Shown here: positions 1-10,919 of the stretch, in pieces | How the letters are laid out: the number at the start of each line of letters is the position of its first letter | How positions within the stretch are numbered: the stretch's first letter is position 1 | Origin: Neoechinorhynchus agilis | Taxonomy: Eukaryota; Acanthocephala | Direction of reading: 5' to 3' | NCBI GenBank assembly: GCA_051530055.1 | Contig: CM121341.1 | Location: 9,734,001-9,798,000 of the forward strand | DNA length: 64,000 nucleotides | Position numbers and translations under genes: made by a program | The notes under the pieces: generated by a model | What the model was told of the DNA's origin: nothing | Databases searched by the model: none | The model's input: only the letters and a program-made list of their open reading frames with translations

Positions 1-980
1 CATCACCAATTCACCACCCCACCTCTCCCTCTCCTTAACCTCTAACGAAACCACACACAAAAAATTTCTGCACCAATCACAATCCCCACCTGAATTTCTC
101 TAAATGCTTCGAAATTATCTCCTCTCTCTCCCGCAACACCACATCATCCCCTGAGCTTTTAAATGACATCCTACGAGTAACCTCCCTAAGAATTCTTCGT
201 CTTAAACGCCTCCGACATTTTGGAATCCTATCGAGAAAATCCATCGGGATGTTAACTTTTGACTTGTGGTGAAGATACTCACGGTTAAAAGTCACTTTAT
301 TCTTCTGAAATACTACGCGGGCTTCACCACAAGTCAAAATTTAGGAATCCCTTCACCCGATTTATCCAAACTTTATTTCTGCTGTATTTTAGCCTCCCTC
401 ACCTACGGTTATCCGGTCTTTTGCAACCCATCCAAATCTCAAATCCGTCCTCTTGAAATGTTTTATAAAAGCGTTACTAAAATTTGCACAACTGACTTTC
501 CTCCTCTCACCAAATGCCTTGATGCTATTTCATAAAACAATCAAAGCGTCTCTCAACCCCACCACCACAATTTCTTCCACATGTCGTCCCCTTTTCACAC
601 AAGCACAACACTCGTAATCCTAATTCGTTTCACCCTCCATCGACCTCGCACTTTTCTATACCTACACTCCTTTTTTCATGCTGCCCAATCTTCTCGGATT
701 TCATAACTTGAAATGAATCAGAGGAAAGACCAACCCTACAAGCGCTCCTGTAAATAATAATCACTAATTCCCACCAGAACGGACCCTCCGACCCAACCGG
801 ATATTCTCAAACGAACGGACACATTCTCACCCGAACGGACATCCCCCGACTGGATAGTCCCACCCGAACGGATATCCCTCGAATGGATATACCCATCCCA
901 ACTGATACGTTTTTTTGAACAACTATGAACTCACGTGCTTATGAGAACCCAAAGTTACATGGGTCCTATTCTGTATTTTT
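1..980 (+). mobile_element. LINE (APE-type, Jockey/CR1-like) 3' fragment with repetitive 3' UTR
   Basis: This is the end of a non-LTR retrotransposon reverse transcriptase ORF followed by its 3' UTR. The frame at about 340-535 reads DLSKLYFCCILASLTYGYPVF, the post-palm region, and closely matches the copy at 49.6 kb. The ORF is interrupted at about 215-343 by an unrelated insert with an 18-bp inverted repeat. From about 540 to 910 the 3' UTR matches the copies at 40.5 and 49.8 kb and carries spaced repeats of a CCGAACGGA-like motif. The copy lacks all catalytic motifs. Another segment of the same family lies at 3950-6545 on the opposite strand. Confidence 0.75.
257..339. repeat. Short insert bounded by an 18-bp perfect inverted repeat
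   Basis: TTTTGACTTGTGGTGAAG at 257-274 is the exact reverse complement of 322-339. The 83-bp unit lies inside LINE coding sequence. Compared with the sister copy at 49.6 kb, extra sequence runs from about 215 to 343. The motif GGAATCC occurs on both sides of it and may be a target duplication. It could be a miniature inverted-repeat element or a palindrome from template switching. Confidence 0.55.
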
Positions 981-1837
981 TACCAATAAACGTGCTATTA
1001 ATATTTATCAGGAATGATATGTGCAATTTAGAAGACTGGACAAAATTGATTGAATCTCCTGCTGCTTTAAATTTAAGAAGTCCATAAAGAGTCGCTAATG
1101 TTATCAATGAAAATATACCACAAGGACTAGAAAAACACCTACTCTGTAAAGAATAAAATGATTAAACAATCCTTGCAATTTAATCAACAATGAATGTTTG
1201 TATTCCTTTACTATCATTGACATAAACGAACAAAAATACAAAAACGTCTAGGAGAAATTATAAAACTGAGGTAAACTAATCGAGACACAAATTTAACGGA
1301 CCAGTGTAGATAAATTGGAAAAACCAATTAGGTTAGCATTAAATAGAATAATTCATTGGATTATTTTTTATCATTAATTGCCATATATGGAAAACTATGA
1401 CAAAAATAAAAATGTTAACTCCTTAATGGGCGAAATAGTCCGCAATCCATCTCGGGTTCAATAATACTCAGGAAAATGTTTATTATTTGATTTTTGATTA
1501 TTGCACGAACTAGTAAACCCACTTGACTTTGAATCTTCATTTTAAATCATCTGAAAATAATCATTCCTCGTCTAATATTTATGACCAATCAGATGTTCTT
1601 AATTTACTTTTCAATGGCCTGTTTCCCAATCGATTTCCGTTCGTAATTGCTGACAGGTAATCGTTATCTTGGACCTGGAACTTATGAAACGAGTATCCTT
1701 GCTACCGGCGTCCTGTGAACATAATGAGATAATTACACCTTAGCCCAACCCATTAGAACCAAAAGGAATGAGAAGCAGCTGAGCTAATTAAATGCAATAT
1801 AATAAGCCAATCAGATTCCATTCTACCCTTCCTTTAC
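981..1837. other. AT-rich intergenic sequence, no gene seen
   Basis: No coding frame or recognisable repeat was found between the LINE tail and the promoter region of the 203-residue gene. A TATA-like stretch (ATTAAAAGG) lies near 1838-1846, about 115 bp before the next start codon. Confidence 0.4.
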
Positions 1838-1959
1838 ATTAAAAGGAGCATAAACACTGTGAACGCTCTCCTAGAAATCATCCTTAACCAAAAACAATCA
1901 TTCTGAGTAACTCTCACTGTAAGAAGCGCTTTCTCCTAAAAAACAGATTTCAGACAACA

Positions 1960-2571
1960 ATGAATGATTTAATTCCTCAAACGCGAGTCTGTAAAGTGAA
2001 TTTACATACTGAACATCCAAAGCATCAACAAACAGTTCAAAAAGATTCTGCGTTTCGACCATACAAACAAAATTCTAAACAGTCACAAAATAGTCACATT
2101 ATTGAGATCGGCACAAGAGACGATCAGAACAATTCGTCCAACGACGCCAATGCGATTTTGAAGCACTTTGCTTTCTTTGTGCTTATTTGCCTACTTTTTA
2201 TCGTAACACAAAATGGAGTCCATGTTGGAAAAATTGTGAAAATATTCAGTACTTCAAATGAGAGAATCTCATTGGACAAAATTCTTAATTCAACAAATGA
2301 ATTAAATTTGAAGGCAGAACTCGAAAATTATATTTGGAAAATTCACAGATTGAGATTTACAGTAGAATTTGCTTCTGCGCTTCTTACAATTTTGATTGTG
2401 ATATCTTTGTGCTTCTGCATAAAGCTTTTTAACTTACTGAGGAATGTAATAAGACGAAGTTTCAATGCTGACAACATCCAGCAATTAAATTTTATTGTAA
2501 CTAACACTTTACTTATCATTATTCCCGCTAATGTTATCGCTCTGTCGTTTATAAGCGTTGTGTTTGATTAG
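1960..2571 (+). CDS. Orphan multi-pass membrane protein (203 aa)
   Basis: A single-exon ORF of 203 residues that I do not recognise. The first 65 residues are polar and rich in Gln, Asn and Lys. Three hydrophobic segments follow: about residues 68-86 (FAFFVLICLLFIV), about 133-155 (FASALLTILIVISLCFCI) and about 180-201 (TLLIIIPANVIALSFISVV). The loop between the first two is amphipathic and charged. No signal peptide precedes the first segment, so the N-terminus is probably cytosolic. A TATA-like element lies upstream and an AATAAA at 2588-2593 follows 17 bp after the stop codon, so the gene looks complete and expressed. Its product could be a channel-like or tetraspan-like protein, but no family motif is visible. 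It sits alone between transposon remnants. Confidence 0.6.
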   Translation: MNDLIPQTRVCKVNLHTEHPKHQQTVQKDSAFRPYKQNSKQSQNSHIIEIGTRDDQNNSSNDANAILKHFAFFVLICLLFIVTQNGVHVGKIVKIFSTSNERISLDKILNSTNELNLKAELENYIWKIHRLRFTVEFASALLTILIVISLCFCIKLFNLLRNVIRRSFNADNIQQLNFIVTNTLLIIIPANVIALSFISVVFD

Positions 2572-2587
2572 AAACTTCAAAGCCAAA

Positions 2588-2593
2588 AATAAA
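2588..2593 (+). terminator. Poly(A) signal for the 203-aa membrane protein
   Basis: AATAAA lies 17 bp downstream of the TAG stop codon of the preceding ORF. Confidence 0.6.
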
Positions 2594-2672
2594 AGCCAAC
2601 ATTACTTTTAAGAATGGGATTTTTGTGAATTTTTTGTTGTAAATTGAAATGATAATGTTGTTAGTCAAGTCA

Positions 2673-2797
2673 CTTGTCGATACCTGAGAGGGATTATTAA
2701 AAACGAATATATATAGACTGATTGAATTGATAATGATTGACTCAATCAGTCTAAATACATTTGTCTTTAATGATCAATCTCGGGTGTCGACATGCGA
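2673..2797. repeat. Long imperfect inverted repeat (about 50-bp arms)
   Basis: The left arm begins GTCGATACCTGAGAG and ends AGACTGATTGA. The right arm begins TCAATCAGTCT and ends CTCGGGTGTCGAC. The arms pair with scattered mismatches around a short spacer. No ORF is present. It lies just upstream of a Penelope-like fragment and could be part of that element's terminal repeat or a separate miniature element. Confidence 0.5.
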
Positions 2798-2984
2798 CCG
2801 AAATAATATTATATCTAACCAACGAGAATGCAAATCCTCAATATGAAATGATAATCGACTAATAATAGACTAAATAGCGAGCGAAAGTTTTTGCACTCAA
2901 ATTTTTCATTTTACTCTTATCAATAAATCACAACAAAATGTTGATATTTGAGGAAGTACGGGGGTATATAATTCGATTGCGGTA

Positions 2985-3940
2985 AATAATTTTTTTATTA
3001 AAAGCGTTATGAGAACTTCGTCGGGATCATCATCAGTTGCACCGGATTTGGGTATAACGGATCGACTCAACAGAGGTTGCACATTAGTCATCTTTTTGAT
3101 TCAACTGGAAATGATCTGAGTAAACATAGACGACAACTAGAGAATCGAATGATCATTTCTCCGCAGGAATGGGGGAGGCATCTGAACAAGATATGAATAC
3201 AATTCTCCACGATTTCATCTGGATGATTTGCAAGGAAGAAGAGTTCATAATACGTAAACGACATTGTGGGAAATTAGTTGCACTAACAAAGAGACATTAC
3301 TTTGATGCACGCATATCAAATGGCTTAGTGTTCAATTTCTCACGAATTGTCTTAACACCTTATATTACGGAGCCGCTCAATGATGGGCCTGACTTCATTC
3401 CTTTTGGCAAACTCTACAACATCAGATTACACGTTGAAATTGAGAAGATTATGTCTAATACTAATTTTGTTGGAATCACAATTCCATTATGGAAAGCGGA
3501 GGCATCGCTACATAAAGGAAACAGAATTAAACGGACTAACTTGCCCCAACGACTGATCATAGCTATGAATAACCTTAATCGATTTTAAGGAGATACGACT
3601 CATGAAGTTAGACCAAGTCAGAGGATTCTGTATAGTAGATGAAGAATACCACAGAATGGCTGTGGATATCCTACCAAGTCCAGAGTTCCGATCTAATGAT
3701 GAATGTCCCACTACAAAACGAAAAAAGATGTTAAATCTATTCTTGCGCTGAAGAAACGTGGAAGGATTGATCCTGAAATATACCAAAAACATCGTTCCAG
3801 TAACGGAATGACATCAATTATGTACTTATTGGCCAAAGTTCATAAGTCCCCATTAAAGGCTGGCCAATTATTGCATCGCATTCTGCATATAATACGAAAA
3901 CAGCTCGAAGATTGGTTACCATGTTATATATAACACGTTT
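2985..3940 (+). mobile_element. Penelope-like element fragment (N-terminal and early RT region)
   Basis: The frame starting at 3169 carries a segment like the region before the PLE reverse transcriptase (VFNFSRIVLTPYITEPLNDG), where PLEs usually read N-L-S-x-R-x-L-T. A second piece near 3600-3700 reads GFCIVDEEYHRMAVDIL, like the PLE 'KG..VV.D...Y' block. A third at 3703-3933 has MYLLAKVHKSPLK, matching the LPKVHK motif. These pieces are in different frames, so the copy is broken. The catalytic YVDD block and the GIY-YIG domain are absent here. A degraded hammerhead-like motif lies upstream on the opposite strand (3004-3036). Confidence 0.65.
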
Positions 3941-3949
3941 ATTGAATAC

Positions 3950-6545
3950 AAAGAAAGGTTTAGGAGGACCCATGTACCTTTGAGTCCTCATCCGTTAATA
4001 TGGATATATGCAGTCGAGGGATGTCCGTTCGGGAGGTAAAGTCTGCTCAGAGGGATGTCTATTCGGGTGGTAACTATCCAGCCGTGGACGGTTCGTTGGG
4101 GTGAGGATGTTTCCGTTCGATGAAGCGCTTGTAAGGTTGGTCTTTCCTCAGAACGATTTCAGGTTATGATATCCGAGAAGATTGGGCAGCATGGAAAAAT
4201 GAACGTAAATATATGGAGGCGCGAGGTATAGGATCGTGAAACGAGTTAGGATTACGAGTGTTGTGTTCGTGTGAAAAGGGAGCGATCTGTGGAAGAAATT
4301 GTGGGATTAGGGTTGAGAAGCGTTTTGATTGTTTTATGAAAATAGCATCAAGGTATTCAGTGAGAGGAGGAAAGTCAGTTGTGCAAATTTTAAATGCTCT
4401 TTTGTGAAGAATTTCAAGGCGGTAGATTAGGGATTTGGAAAGATTGCAAAATACGGGGTTACCGTAGGTGAGGGATGGTAAGATAAAACCGAATTAAAAT
4501 TTGAAGAGGTCGGGTGAAGGGATTCCTTAATGTCCGAAGCTTTTGAGGAGATAAATTTTAAGTGTTGTGCTTGATAGAGTGATGTGCGAGTCCCATTTCA
4601 AATTTGATTGAAATTCGATAACCAGAATTCTTATGGAAGTTACTCGTAGGATGTCATTTAAAAGCTCAGGGGATGATGTGGGGTTGCGGGCGAGAGGGGA
4701 TCATTTCGAAGCATTTAGAGAAATTCAGGTGGGGATTGTGATTGGTGCAGAAATCTTTTATGTGTGTGATTTCTTTAGGGGTTAAAGAAAGGGAGAGGCG
4801 GAGTGGTGAATGGGTGATGAAGGTGATATCGTCGGCGTATAAGAAAAAGTTTAGAGTGAGAGGAGAGAGGTTTGAGGTTGTTTAGAAAAATATTAAAGAT
4901 AAGTGGTGACAGAACAGCACCTTGATGTACGCCTTTGGTGAAGGATGGGCTGATAGAGGAGGTAGAACGGCAGTGAATGTATTATTTGCGATTGTGAAGA
5001 TAAGATTCGAGCCCATGGATCTGCCACATGTTGAGACCAAAATCGGAGCAGGCCGGAGGAGTGAATGGTCCACTGAGTCGGTTGTAGAAAATCCGGGTCG
5101 GAAGCCAAATTACTTTCCGCGGAGTAGTGAAAGAAGGCGAGACTTGAAACATTTTTTGATAATTTTTGAAAGGGCGGGTAGAATGGAAATTGGAAGGAAT
5201 GATTCGGCCGAAATAGGATGCCCTTTTTTGGAACGAGTAAAACTTTGGCAGTTTTCAGGCAATAGGGGTAGATGCCATATAAAAAGCTGAGGTTTATAAT
5301 GTGGGTAAGAGGGTCGAGAAGTTCGGGGATGATGCATCGAAGAGCCCAGTTTGGGGTTTCGGATTGAGAGAACGAATTTGTAGGTAATTTCATGAGATAT
5401 TTTAGTACTTCGTGTGACGAAACTGAGGGGAGTATCGGCGAGTTGACCAAAGCTTCAGATGTCGGCCTTAAATTTAGTGTGGATACTGATGTTGATTATT
5501 GATTGTAAATTGAGTTAGGGCAGAGGTTCTGATTAATAGAATCTAGAACCTTTTTTAATTCAGTGAAGGACAAATTAGGGAAGGGATCCGGGTGGCGTAG
5601 ACCAAGAGAGTCCTTGACAGCCCGCCACCATGTTGAGTTGCCACCTTATCGAATTTTTAGAGAAAAGGAAGTTTTTGCGGGCGATAAGTATTTTGTTTGC
5701 AATAGGCCTTAGAAGCTTGCCTTTTTAGAAGTTTCAGAATGGGGTTATCTATGGAGGGTCGCGGTTGGAGATCCTAATGAATTTCTTGGAAATTGCTGAC
5801 GCTAGGGAATTTTTTATGATTGAGGTCAGAGAGGACATGGCCAAGAAAGGGTCGTTTGTGTTGTCAGAGTGGGGCGTGCGAATGTTAGAGTTGAATATTG
5901 TTATAAAATTATGGATGTGACGATCACGTTTATCCCAGACGGGTAAACGGGGAGATTTCATTTGCAGAGGTGGGGTGGAGGGAGTGATAAGGACAGAGGA
6001 ATGGTCCGAGTTCGCGAGGAGGAGTTTATTAGCGGATGAGTATCGCCGATATTTGTGAACACTTTGCCAAGGTGAGCGTCAAGACAAGTTGGGAATTCAA
6101 TAATTTGACGCAACTCGGAGAAGGGTAGAAGAGGAAATAGATTATTGAAGTCCCCTGCAATTAAGAAATGGTGCGAATTTGTGGAGTTTATGAGCTCCAT
6201 CATAGAGTCAATTTGAAGGAAAGAGGACTCAGGTTGAGAGGCTGGAGGGCGATAGACGCCAGCAACGGTGAATTCTCTAAGGCCGTTTTTCAGAGGAGCT
6301 ATGAAATGGACTGCTATGAATTCTAAATGGGAGTTTTGAACAGGGCCTGTGAGAGATAAAGAGTAAGGTAGCTATTGTTGTACGTAAATTGAGACCCCCT
6401 CCTGGGCTTTCATCGCGGTATGTATGGAAGGGGGAGTACCCGGGACGGATGGCTGAATCGCTGTTGAAGGGGGTAAGCCACGTTTCTATTAAGATGACTA
6501 CGTCGGCTTTTGAGGTAGGTGAAATTAGTGAAATTTCATCTACTT
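3950..6545 (-). mobile_element. LINE (APE-type) antisense copy with endonuclease and RT remnants
   Basis: Read on the minus strand, the endonuclease start near 6540-6390 contains KADVVILIETWLTPFNSDS. A second endonuclease block near 6130 contains HHFLIAGDFNNL. The RT N-terminal block near 5400-5250 contains IIPELLDPLTHIINLSFL. These pieces lie in several frames. The 3' UTR at about 4000-4110 carries the same GAACGGA-type repeats as the copy at 1-980. The 5' boundary falls where an RLE-type LINE tail begins (about 6551). The copy is degenerate and non-coding. Confidence 0.75.
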
Positions 6546-6550
6546 CTCCA

Positions 6551-7205
6551 CTCATGCTCATCTCCCACTGATAGAGCTCCCGATCACATCTGTTGGCACG
6601 AGGCTGGATGACCAAGCCATCACCGTCGCGGTGGGACTTCGGTTGGGCATCGAGTTCTTAGGCTCATATACATGTCGATGCGGTGGGACAGTGAATTGGT
6701 CGGAAACTCACGGTCTTGACTGCAAGCGTTCAAATGCTCGCCACGCGTGACACTCAGCAGTCAACCGGATAATCAAGGAAGCCCTCTCAGCGGCCGGTTT
6801 TCCCGCTCGATTTGAACCAGTCGGACTCTCCCGGAACGACGGTAAACGCCCTGATGGAGCGACTCTCCTCCCATGGTGCTCCGGGAAAATACTGGTTTGG
6901 GATTTTACCTGCCGGGATGCCACCTCAAAATCGGGAGTAGTCGCCGGTTTCAGCGAGGAAAAGAAGCGGCATAAGTACTCCTCGCTCGATGAGCATCAAT
7001 ATATGTTCATCCCGATTGCGGTGGACACACTGGGATGCCTCGGAAAAGAAGGCTATTATTTCCTCTCCCGACTAAGAAAATGCTAAAACATGCCGCCGGC
7101 GATGTGCGCTCCAGCAGCTTCCTGCGGCAGCGAATCAACGCTGCGATCCAACGCGGCAATGCCGCGGCCATCAAGGAAGCTGCCGAACAATCATAACGTT
7201 TGGCT
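6551..7205 (+). mobile_element. RLE-type LINE 3' end, near-identical to the copy at 61 kb
   Basis: About 650 bp match 61,048-61,765 almost base for base, with a roughly 65-bp deletion near 6575, a 27-bp deletion near 6912 and small indels. The frame retains the zinc-knuckle-like CRCGG...HGLDC and the restriction-like endonuclease core NDGKRPDG followed by ILVWDFTC. Both copies share the same frameshift at AAGAAAATGC (about 7075-7085), after which the conserved tail (IQRGNAAAI) continues in another frame. High identity suggests recent mobilisation or duplication. Confidence 0.8.
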
Positions 7206-8390
7206 AATGCGGATTTTCTCTTTCGAATGAAGTTTTAGGAAAGAAATGATCGTTTAGGAAGGAGGCTACGAGTATTGGGGTAAAAAACGGTGGGAAAGGG
7301 AATTTTGGATTTTGGTAAATCGGGGCGGGAATGAGGGAGATTGAGGTTGCGTTGCTCGTCGCGGGTGGTGGATTAAGGGAGGAATCGTTACAAGTTGCTG
7401 ATAAAGAACGGTTAATTATCCCAAAGAGAGAAGTCGGGGAGCGAATCGAAAATTTGAGTTGTGACGAGTGATTGACAAGGATAGAAATGAGTTTAGAGTT
7501 GAGATCTTGTATGGATCAGCTACGTCTGGATGGACCGATTTGTACTGATTTTGAGTAGGGGTAGAGAGATAATTATTTACTTGATTCGGGAAAAAGAGTA
7601 TTTAACGTAGAACGGCTGGGAGATTGACCTTTCTTGCTAATCGGGCGCCGGTGGAGTTGCACGTAATCAAAGAAACTGGGAAATCGCTTATTTTTCGATT
7701 TTTGGGACAAGGGAGATGTTCTCGGTTTTTTGCTGAGAGTGGCGGGTTACATTGGGAAGATGAGTTCTGGGTTGAGTTTGGAGGGCATGTGGAAAGATTT
7801 AGTGATGAGTTCTTATGTGGATAGATACGAACAGAAAGTTGTGAAATGAGGAGTCTGTGTCTCCTGTTAAGAAAGAGGGAGGCTACGAGTGGTGAAATAA
7901 AAGTTACTATGAGGAGACGTGGTCTCGAGCTAAAGGGATTTTTGGATGGAATGTGCATGACTGTTGATGGGGAGGAATAGTACAGTGAATGTCGGGGAAA
8001 AGGAGTTGACCGATTCGAAGGATTTGGTGGCGGTTGTGTGCATCAGTGGCGACAGGATCTGTAACAGGGGCTTCCGGCGTACCAGAAATAAATATGGTGC
8101 GATTTCTATCCTCGATGGAGGAGTGCATGATGCAATGGGTCGAATTCAGAGCAACGAGGGATATCATTACCGAAATGAATCGAAGGGTTGATTGATTTCG
8201 ATGGATTTCCTCCTTTTGCTCTTGTTTCTACTCGTTCAGGTGTTATTTCGACCTTTTGTTCGACCGTAGCTTTCATAGTAATTACTTCAGCTGGATCGTG
8301 TTCGTTTTTCCTATCGTTACCTTTTATCCCAGTCACAATATCATACTCCACAGTAATATTGGAATCGTGTTGAAAGGATGATTCATTGTT
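7206..8390. other. Unassigned sequence, perhaps 5' part of an antisense LINE
   Basis: Overlapping open stretches on the minus strand occur at 7602-7958, 7907-8167 and 8106-8351. One ends VSLITCNSTGARLARKVNLP, which loosely resembles the start of an APE endonuclease. No domain can be named with confidence. It could be the 5' UTR and ORF1 portion of the LINE at 3950-6545, separated from it by the RLE-LINE tail. Confidence 0.3.
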
Positions 8391-8562
8391 ATTTGTCGGT
8401 AGGAGAAAATAAATGAAATTAAGATTTTATTGGATATTTCGATCTACTATCTCGGATCTTCTTCAGCGATTGTTAAAGTGTAATCGCTGAAGAAGATCCG
8501 AGATAGTGGATCGAAATATCCAATCAAATCTTATTTTCATTAATTTTCTCCTATCGACAAAT
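8391..8562. repeat. Large palindrome (about 80-bp arms) containing a hammerhead-like core
   Basis: The two arms (about 8391-8471 and 8482-8562) are near-perfect reverse complements around a roughly 10-base spacer. The right arm on the plus strand contains a hammerhead-type core at 8487-8520. The palindrome is bracketed by a 13-bp direct repeat (8354-8366 and 8562-8574). It directly precedes a PLE fragment in the same orientation, as expected for a PLE terminal repeat. Confidence 0.75.
8487..8520 (+). ncRNA. Candidate minimal hammerhead ribozyme
   Basis: The order is CTGAAGA (CUGANGA core), one extra A, stem II GATCC / GGATC with an 8-base loop, GAAA, then TATC. Stem II is five perfect pairs. 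The A-U plus U-A pairs would form a two-pair, loop-less helix III, so folding would need a dimer. This is the architecture reported for hammerheads in PLE terminal repeats. The extra base before stem II departs from the textbook core. Activity is inferred, not shown. Confidence 0.55.
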
Positions 8563-8589
8563 AATATTGGAATCATAAGGTACTACAAG

Positions 8590-9370
8590 CTGAATATCCT
8601 CTAAATGTGGTACTAAGTCCCTAGTAAAGTCGAAATGTTCTCAGTCTTTAGAACACCGTTCTAAGTATGTTTCAAGCCTACCGGGTGTGAAATTCTGGCA
8701 GAGATACGTTGATGACACTTTTATCTTAATAGACAAGTCCATAAAGACGGAAAAGTTTTCTCACGTGCTGAATTTCAAGCACAACAACATCCAATAGCCA
8801 CCGTCGACTTGGAGAATCATAATGTGATCTCTTTTTTGGAAGTATCGATAACGCTAAAATAAGCTGAGTTTGAGACCACTGTATATGCAAAGATTGGTGT
8901 ACCGGCTGACATTGCCCTCATTCATTGTAATGGCACCAATTAAATATAAAATAACTAGATTAGAGTCACTATTTAATCGCGCCTATAACTATTGCTACAA
9001 CCAAGACTCGGCGAGGAACTTGAATTTCTTTGGGACATGCTCAAACAAAAGGTCTATCCAATCTACATGATAAGAAGATATAGTTGAAAGAGCCTTCTAT
9101 GCAAAGAAAACTGTGCTAGAAGTCAAAACAAAGCCTTCAATGGTTCACCATTCGTCGACGAGGAGTTATTTACTACAATTAACAACCTGATCAGAGGAGC
9201 TGCATCCAAAGACATGGAAGGTTGTATCTACACCGAGAAAGTCAAATCATTCAGCTCCATAGTAAAGAAACGTGAGGAACATGAAAGCAACGCAGTGGTA
9301 TACAGAATTACCTACACTGAATGCAGTAAATCCTACGTAGGCTAAACAATTTGGAAAGGAGAACAAAAGA
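8590..9370 (+). mobile_element. Penelope-like element fragment with RT motif C and GIY-YIG remnant
   Basis: Near 8690 the plus strand reads WQRYVDDTFILID, the PLE reverse transcriptase catalytic motif. Near 9295-9345 it reads VVYRITYTECSKSYVG followed by a stop, then TIW, matching the GIY-YIG endonuclease start of PLEs. The intervening frames are broken by stops and shifts, so the element is inactive. It follows the hammerhead palindrome in the same orientation. Confidence 0.75.
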
Positions 9371-9599
9371 AGACAAATATGCTCTGAGGAGAGATACTGA
9401 TGCCAGTTTCGCGATACTTAACCATTTTGAACAACAATGCACCATTTCGCCAAGAAGTGAATCCAAATGTGATCGCGCGTTATAATGGAGGCCGTATTTA
9501 TCCGCCAAGTTTAACGGAAACGGGTGGAGAAAAAGGCGCGAGATTGTGCCAAAATATGGGGTTTAATAAATTGCGCCATAAACAAGCCTGAATAGTTCA

Positions 9600-10900
9600 A
9601 TCCTCATAAACGCTACAAATTTCATCACTTTTGTGTGCTGTTCTCTTCTTGGCATAAGGGTAAAAGAAAATATTTTACGGTTGATATTATCGTTGTGATT
9701 GCCACACTAAATAAAAGGGTGTATTATATATTTAAAAAATAATTCCCCTTATCTTATATAGATTCTCGTTTGAACTGGAAATGGCGATTTTTTGCTAAGA
9801 TTTATTCCCAGGAATCTTTCCTTTAATTTTCAAGTTTCATTTGTCGTGGCTTCTTCGCGGGACCAATCAGAGGCACAATAAAAAATTAAATCAGTGAATA
9901 GTTTCCGCCATTAACGAAAAAGGATTTTGCTCTCGTACGTTAAATTAATGTACGTTGAGATCGCTCTTCGCCATTTTAAGTTAAAAGTGCCAACCTTCAC
10001 GAATCAATGCTGTACATTTTGTTAGCTTTACCTTGTCTTACAATATAACACCGTCCATAAAATTGTAATTGAGCGCTTCCTTCGCCTCCTTTTCTTCGTA
10101 TTGGATCTCCCTAAGAGGTTATCACACCGATTTAGATAAATCGATAACTTCAGCAGTTTAAAATATGCGATAATCGATCGCTCTTAAGTTTTTACAGGTG
10201 AGACATCAAGAATCTGTACTTTACGCACAGTATTATAGCCGGAACTTTCCTTCATTTAAGAGAAAGCAGATTGTTGTATTTAATTTAAAGTATTTGCGTT
10301 CCTTTCCAGCCCTTCGCTACGATTTTCATACTTTTTTATTTGTTCAACATTTTAGCTCTCGCTGCACTGTTCAATAATACGCTCGACCGAATTCTATTCA
10401 TTATAAAGTTTAATTTTTAAATGCCTTGATAGCACCCTGAAGTAGTCATTGTTATAAATTAGATCAATCGACTTAGCATCCTATGTTTCTCAGAATTCTA
10501 AGTGAAAACGTTTCGTTACTGAAAATACATTCTAAACTCAACCGAGTCAAACTTATGGTACTCAGACGTTTGTGATTTGTGTGGAAGGTTCTCTGTTTAT
10601 AACAAGACTGTATTTAGTGCAGAAGTTTAATCATAAATGAATTTAGTTGTTCATAGATTAACCTTATCCGTCATATTCCGTAACACCGAGTGGCCGCTTA
10701 ACTCCTTTTTTCCACCTATGCGGCTATATTTGAATTAATGTGATTTTCAAGTACAAAAAGGAGGATAACATGTCGCATTGTAGTTTAGATTGCGAATAAA
10801 AGATACAATGCACTGCTACATTAGAATCAAGCATACATTTTCACACCTAAAAAATATAAAAACACAAACTTCAAGCGCACACACAAACATTAGGGATTTA
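9600..10900. other. AT-rich intergenic sequence
   Basis: No ORF with recognisable content, repeat array or RNA gene was seen in this stretch between the PLE fragment and the 3' end of DNAAF1. Confidence 0.4.
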
Positions 10901-10919
10901 AAAACCTAGAAATGATCCA

